A stretch of 64,000 nt of DNA from Escallonia rubra. Lineage: Eukaryota > Streptophyta > Magnoliopsida > Escalloniales > Escalloniaceae. The stretch lies in contig JAVXUO010002165.1 of assembly GCA_033065855.1 (NCBI GenBank), forward strand, positions 124,001 to 188,000, read 5' to 3'. How positions within the stretch are numbered: position 1 is the first letter of the stretch; each line of letters begins with the position of its first letter. The notes beneath the pieces are model-generated. The model saw only the letters and a program-made list of their open reading frames with translations, did not search any database and was not told the origin of the DNA. This document shows positions 11,370-23,400 of this stretch, one piece after another. The position numbers and the translations under genes were made by a program.

Positions 11370-12431
11370 TTTTTTTTTTTTTTTGGTTAAAGGTCCTTTG
11401 TATTCATTTAAGCTCAAACATGTACAAGAAAGACATTTTTCAGCTATACATTTGCTGTGTGCTCTAATTTACAATATGAACATTATACTAAAAGTAGTCT
11501 TGGCATATCTAAACCCCATGCTTGGCAGATTTCCCTGTTTTGCTCTGTTGCAGGGCTTTGTTTCCAGCTAAGGGTTCTGTAGTATATCCACTGCTTGATC
11601 ATTTGCATGCATCCCTTCTCTGTAGCTTGTTTCTCACTAAAAATTCTTGCATTCCTCTCTTGCCAAATCCCATATATTACCACAGCAATTATGAGTTTAC
11701 ACATTCTTGTTTTAAAGCTTTCCCCCCTGAAATGTACCATTGAGTGTTGACTGAACTGCTGCCATGATATTAGTTGGATCTGCATGTTCATTTTCTCAAA
11801 AGCCTCTTTCCATAGATTCTGTGCATAAGAGCATTGCACAAAAATGTGGTCCTCAGTTTCAGAGTAGCTGCTGCACAGGACACACTGATCATCTGGGATA
11901 ATATTCCATGTCTTTAACTTTGTCTTAGTTCTCAAGCCCCTTTTACATAATAGCCATAGGATCATAGCACATCTTGGTATGTGCCCTTTGAACCAAATCA
12001 ACTTGCTCCAGGGAGCCCTTGGGGCTTTTGATCTAAGTCCCTCTCATGCTGATTTGATGGTAAACTCACCATTGGGATTGAGTCTCCATGTTACCTCATC
12101 ATGATTCCCATTAGCAGGGCCTGGTCTTGTGACCAAGATTCTGTTCAGGTTTCTGAGTTCCTCTGATCTGTTAGGTAACAGGTGCCATTGATTGCCTTGT
12201 ATGATCTCTCTGACTTTGGCATTGATTCCCAGGCCTGAGTCATATATGATCCTCTGCCCATATTGCTGAATGATTGGTATCTCCAGGAGCCAATTGTCTA
12301 ACCACAACCAAGTGGAGTTCCCACTTCCCACTTTATAATATATGAATTGGCTGCATTTTCCTCTGAGCTTTAAAAGTTTGCACCAAGTCCATGACAAGCA
12401 TACTGCAATTCACAGGGAGCCAATTGATTGG
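11370..12431 (-). mobile_element. 5'-truncated LINE with zf-RVT domain
   Basis: The 3' end of an L1-type LINE ORF2 on the minus strand. The frame runs from about 12,397 to 11,483. It begins with the stretch after the RT (WTWCKLLKLRGKCSQFIYYK) and continues into the zf-RVT region (CVLCSSYSETEDHIFVQCSYAQNLW). One in-frame TGA at 12,046-12,044, where a TGG Trp codon would fit, is the only interruption, so the copy is fairly young. A poly(A) tail (poly-T from 11,370) and a perfect 14-bp duplication on both sides show a target-primed insertion. The 3' sequence matches the plus-strand LINE ending at 42,618 (GGACCTTyrACCAAAA), so both belong to one family. Confidence 0.9.
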
Positions 12432-12445
12432 TATACCCAAAAGTT
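12432..12445. repeat. Target site duplication, right copy (LINE 11370-12431)
   Basis: TATACCCAAAAGTT, a perfect match to 11,356-11,369, directly next to the truncated 5' end of the LINE. Confidence 0.9.
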
Positions 12446-12941
12446 ATAATTAGGGTTCCAATAATAACAAAAATTCACAGGGTTCCAATAATAACAAAAA
12501 TTCACAGGGTTCCAACTACAAACATCAATTCGAAACTGCAATAAATTCTTATCTCGAAGTAATGATCAAAATTCCAAGAGGTTCTTCCTTGGGATTCTCT
12601 GAAGACTTTTCTGAACTTTGTTGGGCTCTTAGTACATATTATACGTAAAGTATTAGGAACCTAAAAGAAAATATAATTATATTCCTAAAATAATTAGAAT
12701 TACAAAATGCCAATTACATCCCGAAATTCTCTAACTTTATAAATTGGTCAAACTAAAACCCAAATTTAATTTGGGTTGTCACAATACCAAAAGTATAATC
12801 CACCTTTTAAAAACGAAAATATGAATTATTTTTTTGGCTCGTGTACTAAGAGGAAAAATTACAAAAAGATTCTCAAAGACAAAGGTCAAAATTTTTCTTT
12901 AAATCAAATTAAAAAGATTTAAATATTTGGGGTCTAACAGT
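12446..12941. other. Non-coding DNA with a short tandem duplication
   Basis: No gene. A unit of about 30 bp (GGTTCCAATAATAACAAAAA plus TTCACA) is repeated at about 12,453-12,512. Position 12,783 read on the minus strand begins TGTGACAACCC, a common start of plant LTRs, but no matching end was found. The sequence up to 12,941 is unique to the left junction of unit B. Confidence 0.3.
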
Positions 12942-13002
12942 GATGCATGAAGCTGCCGACTTGACTTCATATAAATAGGAGTTTGTTGATCATGAAAGAA
13001 TA

Positions 13003-13003
13003 T

Positions 13004-13074
<71 letters not shown>

Positions 13075-13076
13075 GG
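13003..13076. repeat. Compound microsatellite (TG)n(AG)n(G)n
   Basis: TG at 13,003-13,028, then AG at 13,029-13,064, then a G run to 13,076. It lies in the LTR of the unit B copia fossil, at the position of the GA tracts in units A and C. Confidence 0.9.
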
Positions 13077-14467
13077 CAGTAGCTTGAAAAAATATAGAGA
13101 GAGAAGTTAGTGAATGAGAGAAAAGAAAAGCAACAACTTACTAGATTGTTTTGAGTAGCTAGGCGAAGCTAGTATATTTTTTTGTGAGTGTTTTGTATTA
13201 GAATATTTGTATGAGAATTTCTTCAAATAAAATTTATTATCAATATAGATCGTTGTTTGAGTTATATTTTGAACCCATTATACTTCCAACAAGTAGTATA
13301 AGAGCACTTGCGCTTACATTTTAAGAAACTGAAGAGATGGCCAACATAATTCAACCTCGGATACCAAAATTAATAAAGACGAATTATGAGAACTGGAGTA
13401 TCGAAATAAAGGTACTACTCGGATCACAAGATTTATGGAAAATTGTTGAAGAAGGGTACAATGAGCCCGCTGGTGTAACTGACGACACAATTTTATCAAA
13501 CGCCCAGAAGACGAGGCTAAAAGAATCATGCAAGAAGGATAAGAAGTCACTGTTCTTAATTTTTCAAGGAGTTGACAAATCAATCTTTGAAAAAATAAGA
13601 CAAGGGTCGTGGGAGATTGTATATATAGAAATCTCTACAAGGAGTCAAAAAGGCTAAAAAGACACGTCTTCAATCACTTAGAGTTGAATTTGAGATGCTA
13701 CAAATGCCTAGTTCAGAAAATATTAATGATTACATTACTCGTCTGAAAACAGTGGCAAATTAGATGAAAAGAAATGGAGAAACTCTTACGTTCTCTGACT
13801 CGAAGGTTTGATTATGTTGTTACTACTATTGAAGAATCAAAAGATTTGTCACAAATTTTTATAGATGAGCTTGTGTGTTCTCTTCAGCTCCTGAGCAAAT
13901 AATAAACCAAATGAAAATACTAGTAATTTTGAGCAAGCTTTGCAAAGCAAGTTATATGTTGGCGAAAATCAACTTAGCAGCTATTACGGACGAGGTAGGG
14001 AAAATCATGGTGGCTACCGAGGTGGACATGGAGGACGTGGCAGACAATCTTTCAAAAGAGGCCAAACAAATGAAGGCTATAAAACATATAGCCGTGGAGA
14101 GGATTTAGAAGCAGCGATAGAGGCAAATTTCAACAATGAGGTGATAAATCCCATTTGCAATGTTATAATTGCAACAAATATCGTCATTTTAGTTACAAGT
14201 GCAGATCAACTCCTAAGATAGAGGAAATAAATTATTTTGCAAAAGCTGAAGAGAAAAATGTGGAAGATGTTATTTTTCTCACTTATAGAGGAACCGAAGA
14301 GTGTAAGAAAAATGTTCAATATCTTGACATTGGTGGCAGCAGCGGCTGAAAAAAGTTGTTCATAGATTTGGATGAGATAATCAAAGGAGAAGTTACTTTG
14401 GGAGATTCATCAAAGATTTCGGTCAAAGGCAAAGATAAACTAATGATTACCTTAAAAAATAGAGATA

Positions 14468-14469
<2 letters not shown>

Positions 14470-14521
<52 letters not shown>
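14470..14521. repeat. (TA)n microsatellite
   Basis: About 26 TA dinucleotides inside the unit B copia fossil, absent at the matching point of units A and C. Confidence 0.9.
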
Positions 14522-14525
<4 letters not shown>

Positions 14526-15350
14526 TGTTTATTATGTATAAGCCTTAAAACACAATATTATCAGCCTTGGTCAACTCTTAGAAAAGGGGTATGACATACA
14601 TATGAATGATTGATCTCTCGTCATTAGAAACAGAGATAGAAAATTAATTGCTAAAGTTGAAATGACAAAGAATTGTCGTTTCACACTTGATATCCGAACA
14701 GAAATGACGAAACGCATGAAGTCTATCATTAAAGATGATTCATGGTTATGTCATTTAAGATTTGGTCATCTTGATTTTACCGGCCTGAAGTTGTTATCCA
14801 AAATAAAGATGATAAATGATGGGCCAAAAATTAATGAACCAGATCAGTTGTGTGAAGCTTTCGTTAAAGGAAAATAACACAAACAAAGTTTTAAAGTTAA
14901 AAAAATCCTGAAGATCCAGAGGACCACTAGAGATTGTGCATTTAGATATAACTGGTCTATTCGATATTCATTCACTTGGCGGAAACAAGTACCTTACGTT
15001 TATTGATGATTTCAGCAAAAAGAGTTGGGTGTATATTCTTAAAGAAAAATTGGAAGCCCTTGATAAATTCATGGAATTCAAACTAGCGCCAGAAAAACAA
15101 AGTGGACAATATCTGAAGACACTTAGAGATCTGACATAGGACGCAAATACACCTCAAAGTTATTTGAAGGTTGCTGTAAAAAGCATGGAATTATTCATTA
15201 GTTGACAGCCTCATAAACGCCACAACAAAATGGCGGTGTAGAAAGAAAGTATCGCTCGATTCTTCATATGGCAAGAAGCATGGTGAAAGAAAGCACCTAC
15301 GAAGAACCTTTTGGGCCAAAGCCGTTCTATGTGCTGTTTATTTGCATTAG

Positions 15351-16856
15351 TGATGCATGCTGAGGTTTCTCTTATATCCGTTCTCCCTTTGATTAAAATT
15401 ATGATGGCGACTCTATTAGAACGGCCTATGCTAACAATATGCTGATGGAAAGATAGATCTTTAAAAAAGTTTAATTGATCCCCACATTTTCAATTTGTTA
15501 CGATCCGAATTATTTGAATTTTTTGTAGTTCAGCTGATTTAGATTTATTTTTTGTAACATTAAGCACTACTTTTTTCTAAGAAAAAAAGAAAAAAGAAAA
15601 GAAAAGACTCTTTCCCATGAATATATTCAAAAGAAACAAGACCTCTTTCAAAAGGGCGAGATGAGTAGTAGCGTAGGAGATATAAAAAATTCTCAAACGA
15701 AAACACAACACTCTGGGTGTGTTTTAAGCCCATTTCAGATTTTATTTTTTATTTTCAAAAAAAATCAAAATCAAAACTTCTTTGAGTTTTCTTTTCTTAC
15801 AAAACTGATGGGTTGTTTGATACGGCTTTAGGTGATTGATTTTTACTTTTATTTTAATTTTTCCTCTCTTTTCTTTTCTATATTTCCTCTCTGCTTTTCT
15901 TTAATTTTTCAATACGTAAGAGCTTCTTCTGAGCTCTTACGTTTAACAGTCAGAAGCATCCCGACCATCACCAACACATCTACTTTGCCATCGTCCAATT
16001 ACTACTATGGCGATAACATACTAGCTTGCGAATTAGGGCTTCATTAGTTTGATCTGGTATATGGGTTTGATTGGCTTGGAATATACTTACACAAATCGAA
16101 GATACTAGGACATACTAATCCATAGATGAAATCTTTTGTTGGTATTTTTGTAGAGACAATGATGGTCGGTATGATGGTGATTTCTATTTAGAGGAGTGGT
16201 GGTGCCTTGGCGGTGATCGATGTTAGAGAGTTCAGTGTTTGGCGGTGTTGGTCAGTGATGGTTGTGGTTATCATAGGCTGTGGTGGTTGGCGGTGTTCGT
16301 GGGTGTTAGTCAACGGTAGTGGTGGCAAGGGTCAGTGACAATGGTTGTTGGTAGTGTTGGCAAGTTTGGTGTTCGAGTGTGTTGATCAATAATGATGGCA
16401 TATCGGCTATCGGTGGCTATGGTGATGGTGATGGTCGATTAGCTATGGTGGTTGGCAATGTTGGTGGTTTGGTATTATTAGTTGACAGGTGTTAGTAATA
16501 AAGATTGAAGGAACGAAAAAGACATAAGATATTTCCAACAAAAGTCGAAAAATGGATCTGAAAAAAAATAATAAAAAAATAAACAAACAAACAAACAAAA
16601 CAAAACAAACACAAAAACTAAAAATTCCAAAAATGGAGTTTTCAAAAATAGCCTAATTTGAAATTTGGTTTTAAAACTGAAGGGAAAAAAAACACTAAAA
16701 TGTATGTCAAACGAATATATATTTTTTAATTTTTAAAACTGAACAAAGAATTGAAAAAAAAAAAAAACTGTTTCAAATGTTACCTCAGAATAATAATTAT
16801 TCGACAAGAGAAAAGAAAAATAACAGCGAAAGCAGATATATTAGAGAACTGGGTAA
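15351..16856. other. Non-coding flank (unit B)
   Basis: Counterpart of 5656-7140: T-rich border, GGT-rich block (about 16,190-16,480) and A-rich border. No gene seen. Confidence 0.5.
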
Positions 16857-18885
16857 TTATGTGGAAGTATTGGCAGCTTGGGAGGGAGCTTGAAGGAAGG
16901 CAAGCAACATTTCTCTAGAAGGCAAACTTTCCCTGACAATGCTGCAGCCGAGGAACTCATCAACCCATCCACATAATTTAGGGAACTTCTCTCTTTTTAG
17001 CAACTCCACCCCTCTTACTTCTTGTATAACTCCAAGCCAAAAGCCTATGAAATTAGCACCAATGTCCACAAGCCCAATGCTTTCTCCGCCGAAGAACCTC
17101 TTGTCATTGAGTTCAGTTTCAAGAAATTCTAGGTCTCCATAAGCTTCTTCAATGACCTCCTCATCTTTGGTTTTAATACCCTTGCACACAGAATGCGTGC
17201 ACTAGGCACAAAGTTTATGTTAGCTTTCCTTGATGGCACATGCAAAAATTGACATTTTGTGATAATATACATTGATTGGATCTCATTGAATACTCAATAT
17301 AGACCACGATTATGGACGGATTACTTGTTCTTAAGTGTAGTGATTTATAGAGGTGATTCTAGACAGAGATTCTACAAATGTGATTGAAGCATTGGGTGAA
17401 TCAAACGTTAACTGTTCTACCATCGGAGGTGTAATAAAAGATGGTGAGTAGCTAGTCAGAATCTTCAGAACTTGCAAGCTTAGTTGGTGAAGTGAACAAG
17501 GAACGTAGTAACTGTTTGCACCAATTTTTTACACTTTAATTAAATGCCACTAAATGACATTTACTTATTATTATTATTATTATTATTATTATTGGGAGAG
17601 ATAAAGAAGAAATCAAATCAGTAGGAAAAGGAACACATCTGAAAACGTGTTCTTATTAGTAAGGATAAGTATTGTTGCTTACTTATTAGTGGATAGTTAG
17701 TTTTTAAGTGGTAGAAGTTATTTATTTAGTGGGTAGTTTGTCTTGTAGTGGTACTTGTTTTCCACAATTTGTAGATTTACTAATGTTAGGTCAAAGAAGA
17801 AGATAAGACATCATCAATCAACCACACAAATCAAGACTTTTTCAAGTCTTTTTCTTTTTCTTTCTTTCACGTTTAGAAGTTCTTCCTATCTATCAATAGA
17901 GATTCTAGTTTTCAGAGTTGGAAATGTTGTGCTTTGTAAACATCTTCAACGTTAATAATAGTTTTTCTTTGTCTTTATTGCGCGCGCAATTGTTCTACTT
18001 TCAGTTCATAGTTACATTTTTCATTTTCAGAGAAGTTTACAGGCCTGAAAGGCAAAAAAAATCCAATGCTTTAATCGATTGTGACGTGGGTATACAAGTC
18101 GATAGCGAGTTTGCCCAGCAACACAAACAATAACACACAAATTTGCTCGTTACCCTAGTGATTACTTCAAGTTTCATCTTAAAAGATCTCCCATTGATCG
18201 CGTCCCTTTTTTCAAAATAAGGAATAAAAAGCTGAAACGATTTAGTACTGGCAAGGCTATTTCAACTCCTCAATATGCATCTTTTTGTTAACTTATAGTT
18301 ACCTAACGATGTGTGCCTCCTGTTTGTGTGACATAAATAAAATATCGTCTCTTTCTCAAAAAAAGAAAAATAAACTCCTTAATATGCTAATTCATTCTTT
18401 TATTTGTCGCTAAAGGATCAACACCGATCACTTTATTATATTTTTAGTAAGTGAAAAAACATATGTAAATCGTTCACTAATTTTGAGACACAAAATTAGT
18501 GACTGATTTGGTAAAGGCTTGGATGTGAAGATCTGGAGCATGAATTGTGAACATCAATGGAAGGATGGAGTACCTTTTCATCTATGAACTTGACCCAGAA
18601 ACGTGCCATGGCTCTATCATAAGGATCTCGAGGCAAGATTGGAGTGTCTTTCCAGGTCTCATCGATGTACTCAAGAATAACAAGAGACTCGGCAATCGCC
18701 CTTCCGTTGTGCACAAGAACAGGGACTTTCTTGTGAACAGAGTTGTACCTGAGAAGCATGGGGCTCTTGTTGGAGAGGTCCTCTTCAATGAATTCATACT
18801 GAATCCCCTTCAGTTTAAGGGCGATCTCCACCCTACAACTGTATAGGCTTCTCTTTAGTCCAAGCAACTTCACTTCCTCTCCCAT
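16857..18885 (-). CDS. Tau-class glutathione S-transferase, copy B (GSTU8-like)
   Basis: Paralogue of the GST genes at 7141-9128 and 35,838-37,354. Exon 1 is 18,885-18,574 (104 codons), exon 2 is 17,201-16,857 (114 codons plus stop), and the GT-AG intron is 1372 bp in phase 0. The product is 218 aa. The fold and glutathione-site residues are kept (Lys40, Val54, Pro55, Glu66, Ser67). The residue after the catalytic serine is leucine instead of proline (KRSLYS), next to the active site, which may alter activity. Other differences include Gln29 and an altered start of exon 2 ([11 protein letters not shown]). A TATAAATA box lies 46-53 bp upstream of the ATG. A Mutator-like element sits about 480 bp upstream. 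Confidence 0.88.
17566..17594. repeat. (ATT)n microsatellite
   Basis: A trinucleotide ATT run in the intron of GST copy B. The other two copies have only two or three units here. Confidence 0.85.
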
Positions 18886-18930
18886 TTTAACAGGTAATGC
18901 TAGGTTTTGGTATACAGAGGGATTCAGATA

Positions 18931-18938
18931 TATTTATA
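18931..18938 (-). promoter_or_regulatory. TATA-like box of GST copy B
   Basis: TATAAATA on the minus strand, 46-53 bp upstream of the ATG, which would give a very short leader. It is conserved at 37,408-37,415 in copy C and is TATGAATA in copy A. Confidence 0.5.
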
Positions 18939-19365
18939 TTTAATAAGCCAGAAAGAAATATACGAGGGGCAGTTTGAAGTTTTTCTTTTGCTTACCAATC
19001 ACTCTATTCATGGTCAAAGTAAACTACTTCCCAGGACCCTCTTGAAAATTGTAAAAGATTTGAATCCATCCTGCCTATTTTGTCTAATCTACGTGACGAC
19101 AGAATTATGATACTAGGTTATAACTAACGCTGATGGATCTAAAGTATTAAGCTTGACTTTAACACCATGGGCATACCACGGTATATCTATAAAAAGTTAT
19201 TTTAATAAGTTCAATTATATTTAAGGATAATTATACTCATGTTCCTAAGGTTAAGTGAAATTACAGTCAATGACACTAAGTTTCAAAAGGTAACAACCGT
19301 GTCCTTTCATTGATCAGTTAAAAAAATATGTTTTTTTTTTGCTTATGTCACCAATACTTTTTTTT

Positions 19366-20428
19366 GGGCTAATTACACCTACGTCTCTGAGGTTATGAGG
19401 TATTTACAGGCAAGAACAATAGTTTGGACAAATTACACTTTTGTCCGTTGACCAAACGGAACCCTAAAAATCCTAACGGTTTTAATGAAAAGACTGTATT
19501 GCCCTTAAGTTGGAACTTTATTTATTTTTAATGCCATTAATTTCATCTTAAAAAAAGAAAAAGAAAGATTACTGTCATTACCCCCCCCCCCCCCCACCAC
19601 ACCCCAACCCCATTGGCTATTTCTGTCTCAAACTCCCCGCGTCGGCCTCCCTGTCGCCGCACCCATCCTCCCCCTTCCCCTTCCCCGTCGCCAGACCCAT
19701 CCTCCCCCTTCCCCTTCCCCTTCCCCTTCGCCGCACCTCCTGCCGCAAAGATATTTGCCGCCCCCACCATCCCCCTTCCCCGTCGCCGCAACGGCGCACC
19801 CTGCCGCAAAGATATTCGCCGTCCTCACCCTCCCCCTTCCCCTTTCCCTTCCCTTTCCCCGTCTCCATAGAGAACTACCCGTGTCTCCATCTCCGTTGGT
19901 GACACTGCAAAGTTTTCATATGGCGATCAGAGCGATATTGAAGAGGCTGCCGGCGTGGGGCGATGGTTCATGCTTCAGTTTCAGGTGGCATTAATTGCTT
20001 GTGTCTGTGGAACCCTAATTTGCAAATTAGGGTTTTGATGATGGTTCAGAATACTTCATAAAGATCAAATTGAGAAAAAGGAACATGGCTCGGAATAATT
20101 TTGATGAAATCGACTGCAAATTGAGAAATTTTTAAATAGGGAACAAATCAATTTTAGGGTTTTAAAACACTAATCTTTAAATTAAGGCTGAAATTAAAGA
20201 TTAAAATTTTAAAAAATATTCAGTATATGCAGTACAAAGGGTAGTATTGTCATTTTAAAAATACGTATTGATGACATCATAACAAAAGTACACTTTTTGG
20301 ACGGAACCCATACGAATGGACACGGGTGATACATTTGAAACACTTTTGGTCACAGAATGTTACATTTTGAAACTTTGTGTCATTGACTGTAATTACCCCT
20401 AACCTCAGGGACATAGGTGTAATTAGTC
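19366..20428. mobile_element. Non-autonomous Mutator-like element (copy 1) with GC-rich interior
   Basis: Terminal inverted repeats begin GGGCTAATTACACC and end GGTGTAATTAGTC, with further inverted similarity inward through CCTCAGGGACATAGG. The flanks carry an 8- or 9-base duplication of T-rich sequence (19,357-19,365 and 20,428-20,436); the homopolymer makes the exact length ambiguous. The interior at about 19,600-19,990 is strongly GC-rich, with CCCCTTCC repeats and an open frame, unlike its AT-rich ends, as in Pack-MULEs that carry gene pieces. No transposase. A second family member is at 50,367-51,453. Unit A has the unoccupied site, so the insertion is younger than the A/B duplication. 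Confidence 0.75.
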
Positions 20429-23400
20429 TTTTTTTTAAATATTAATACAGTCATCATTTTGTATATACAACATATAAAAATTTAAAGAGATTCGGTGGTA
20501 AGCCTTTCGTCATGGGATCCGCCAACATAGCGGTCTTACTGATATGCTAAACATACACTATTTGATTCTGAATTCTATCCCTCACAACGACGTACTTAAT
20601 CAATAATCTCAAAGGTGTCTAGACACCTTCCATAATATAATCAAAACAACTAATAACATTTTGGTTATCTAACTTCCTATAGGTAAGCATGAAATCATTT
20701 GTACCCTGTAAGTAGCACATGACTTTCTTGGCTGCTTTCCAATGACCCATTCCTGGGTTTATTGGTTAACATTTAAGAATGCCAACAACATATGCTATAT
20801 CTGGACGAGTACAGACTTGAGTATCCATAAGACTCCGTACTGCTAAGGCATAGAGAATGAGGTCCATTTCGTCTTGCTCTAGTTGGCTCCTAGGAAATTG
20901 TAGCAAGCTAAAACTTTCACCCTTAACAATAGAGGCAACAGTGGGAGCATAGACATGCATGCTGAACCTTTTAAGAACATTATCAATATAGGCTCTTTGG
21001 GACAATCCCAATATTCCATGAGACCTATCTCGGTGAATCTCAATGCTTGTAACGTAAGTGACCTCTCCAAGATATTTCATATCAAAATTCTTAGACTATT
21101 TTTTTTTGGGTCTCATGCAACATATGCATATCACTACTAGCAAGCAAGATATTATCTACATACAAAACTAGAATAATAAACTTACTCCCATTGATCTTTA
21201 GGTATATACATTGGTCCACTGCATTTTCTTTAAAGCCAAATTTATTAATCACATCATGGAACTTAAGATACCATTGTCTAGAGGCTTGCTTTAATCCGTA
21301 TATGGATTTTTTCAACTGACATTTCATATGTTCCTTGTCGTTAATCATAAACCCTTCTTGTTGCATCATATAGACATTTTCATGCAAGTCACCATAAAAA
21401 CCATGCAGTCTTTCCATCCATTTGATGCACTCTAAATCGTAATGAGCTACTAGAGCCATGACTATTCGAAAGGAATCCTTTTTCGATACATGAAAAAATG
21501 TTTCATTACAATTTATCCCCTCCCTTTAAGTGAAACCTTTAACGACGAGTCTAGCCTTGTATCTTTCGACATTACCTTCAGGATCTAGCTTCATTATGTA
21601 GACCCACTTATAGCCTACATCTTTGGCCCCTTCAGATAAGTTAACAAGGTTCCAAACTCATTTATTTTCATTGACTCTAACTCATCTTTCATAGCTTCAA
21701 GCCACTGAGTTAAGTGATCGTTCATAATAGCTTCTTCAAAGGATGTAGAATCATTTCCTATGCCTAAATTATAGTCAGCCTCATCTAGGTACATAATATA
21801 GTCATCAGAGATAGTTGTCTGTCTCTCTCTTTCTGACCTTCGAAGAGGTTGCTCGTTAGCATAAATTGGAGCAAGATCTATAATAGGGGGTGCATCACTA
21901 GATACTACCTTAGGTGCATCGTTCTCCTCTACATGAGGTAATGATGCACCAACCTTTTGGATAATAGGAATAGAAACATGATCCTGAATTTCCTCAAGTT
22001 TTATATTTATTGGTGTACTACCCCGCATTGTATACTGAGCAGCGATACTACATTGTTCCAAATATAAGGCAAAAGGACTAGGGTTACGACCTATTTCAAA
22101 GAATTTTCCATGGTATTCTCCTTATCTGTCAGATCTTACAACTTTAATCTTTAGGTCGAGTTGATTTTCACATTCGGTTTTGTAAGTCTTAAACTTGTCA
22201 AGTTAGTAAGATTTCTCATGAATGAGGTAAACATATCCATAACTAGAATAGTCATCAATGAAGGTGATAAAGTATCTATGACCACCAGTACCCGGTGTAA
22301 GGAAATGTCCACAAATATCAGTGTGGATAACCTTTAAAAGTCACGTTCTTCGAGTGGCACCATGTTTATTGCCTTTTATAAATTTTCTTTTAATATATTC
22401 AATACATGCGTTTTATTTTGCCTCGTGATATGTGACCTAGACGTTTATGCCACAATTTAGCGAAATTTTTATTCTCTCATTTTCTCTTACCACAAGTTTT
22501 AGCAACTACATCATTCACATTCAATGTTTTCAAAGATTAAGTAAAAGAAACATGCAAAATGTAATTTATAGAGATTTTCTTCCAACAAACCGGAACCAAT
22601 AGCTGTAAAGGAAAAAATAGCAGCCTTTATTCTCAAACTTAAATGAATTCCCATAAGCGTCAAGTTTAAAAACATAAATAAGGTTTCTAGTCATACTGGG
22701 AACATAAAACAATATCAATTAAATCCAAATTGAAGTCGTTCTCAAAACTAAACGGAGAGTTTCTATAGCTTCAACCTGAGCTTTCTCTCAATTTCCTAGA
22801 AGCACATTATGGTCCTCTTTGTTTAACTTTTTCACGAAAAGGAATCGCTGCAATGAATTAGTTATGTGCACAGTTGCATCTGTGTCAATCCACCATGTAT
22901 TTAAAGGAGCATCAATTATATAAGACTCATAATAAAAGCAAATAGATAAATTACCTTTCTTTTCCAACCACTCTCTAAATTTATGATATTCTTTCCTCAT
23001 ATGTCCTTTATCTTTACAAAAGTGACACCTGGGACCAAAAGATCCCTTGGTTTCAGAAGAGCTTGCCTTGTCAGTCTTGGTTATAGAAGCACTCTTATTC
23101 CCTTGCATGCTACCTTTGCCAAATTTCTTTCCTTTTCCTTTAGATGGACCAGTTATGGCAACGTGAGCACCATCAGGTTGTTCAGATTTTAGCCTCTCGT
23201 CTTCTTGGACACACATAAAAATCAACTCGCTCATCTTCCACTTCCCTTTCTGCGTGTTGTAGTTAATCTTAAAAGGGTCAAACTACGCATGAAGAGAAGT
23301 CATAATAAAGTGCATGAGAAAACCCTTAGAGATTTTCATGTCCAAGCTTTTTAGTTGAGAAACCATATCATTCATCCGTAAAAATATGCTCACGAACACA

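Larger units (their letters stand above)
12942..15350 (+). mobile_element. Broken Ty1/copia retrotransposon, unit B
   Basis: The same fossil family as in units A and C, more diverged and without the LTR-gag duplication. It has an LTR end (12,942-13,291, ending CCAACA), gag from 13,337 with an RG-rich stretch and CCHC knuckle (about 13,940-14,220), protease-like sequence, GAG-pre-integrase (14,662-14,877) and partial integrase (14,936 to about 15,345). RT and RNase H are absent. It is heavily broken and is not functional. It lacks the tRNA-like insert seen in A and C. Confidence 0.8.

Noticed and set aside
10923-12783. A solo LTR starting TGTGACAACCC on the minus strand and split by the LINE
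   Set aside because: Only one end is plausible. No matching terminus, target duplication or partner LTR was found.
19543-19994. GC-rich Pro/Arg frames on both strands
   Set aside because: Low-complexity CCCCTTCC repeats inside a Mutator-like element. Composition alone opens the frames.
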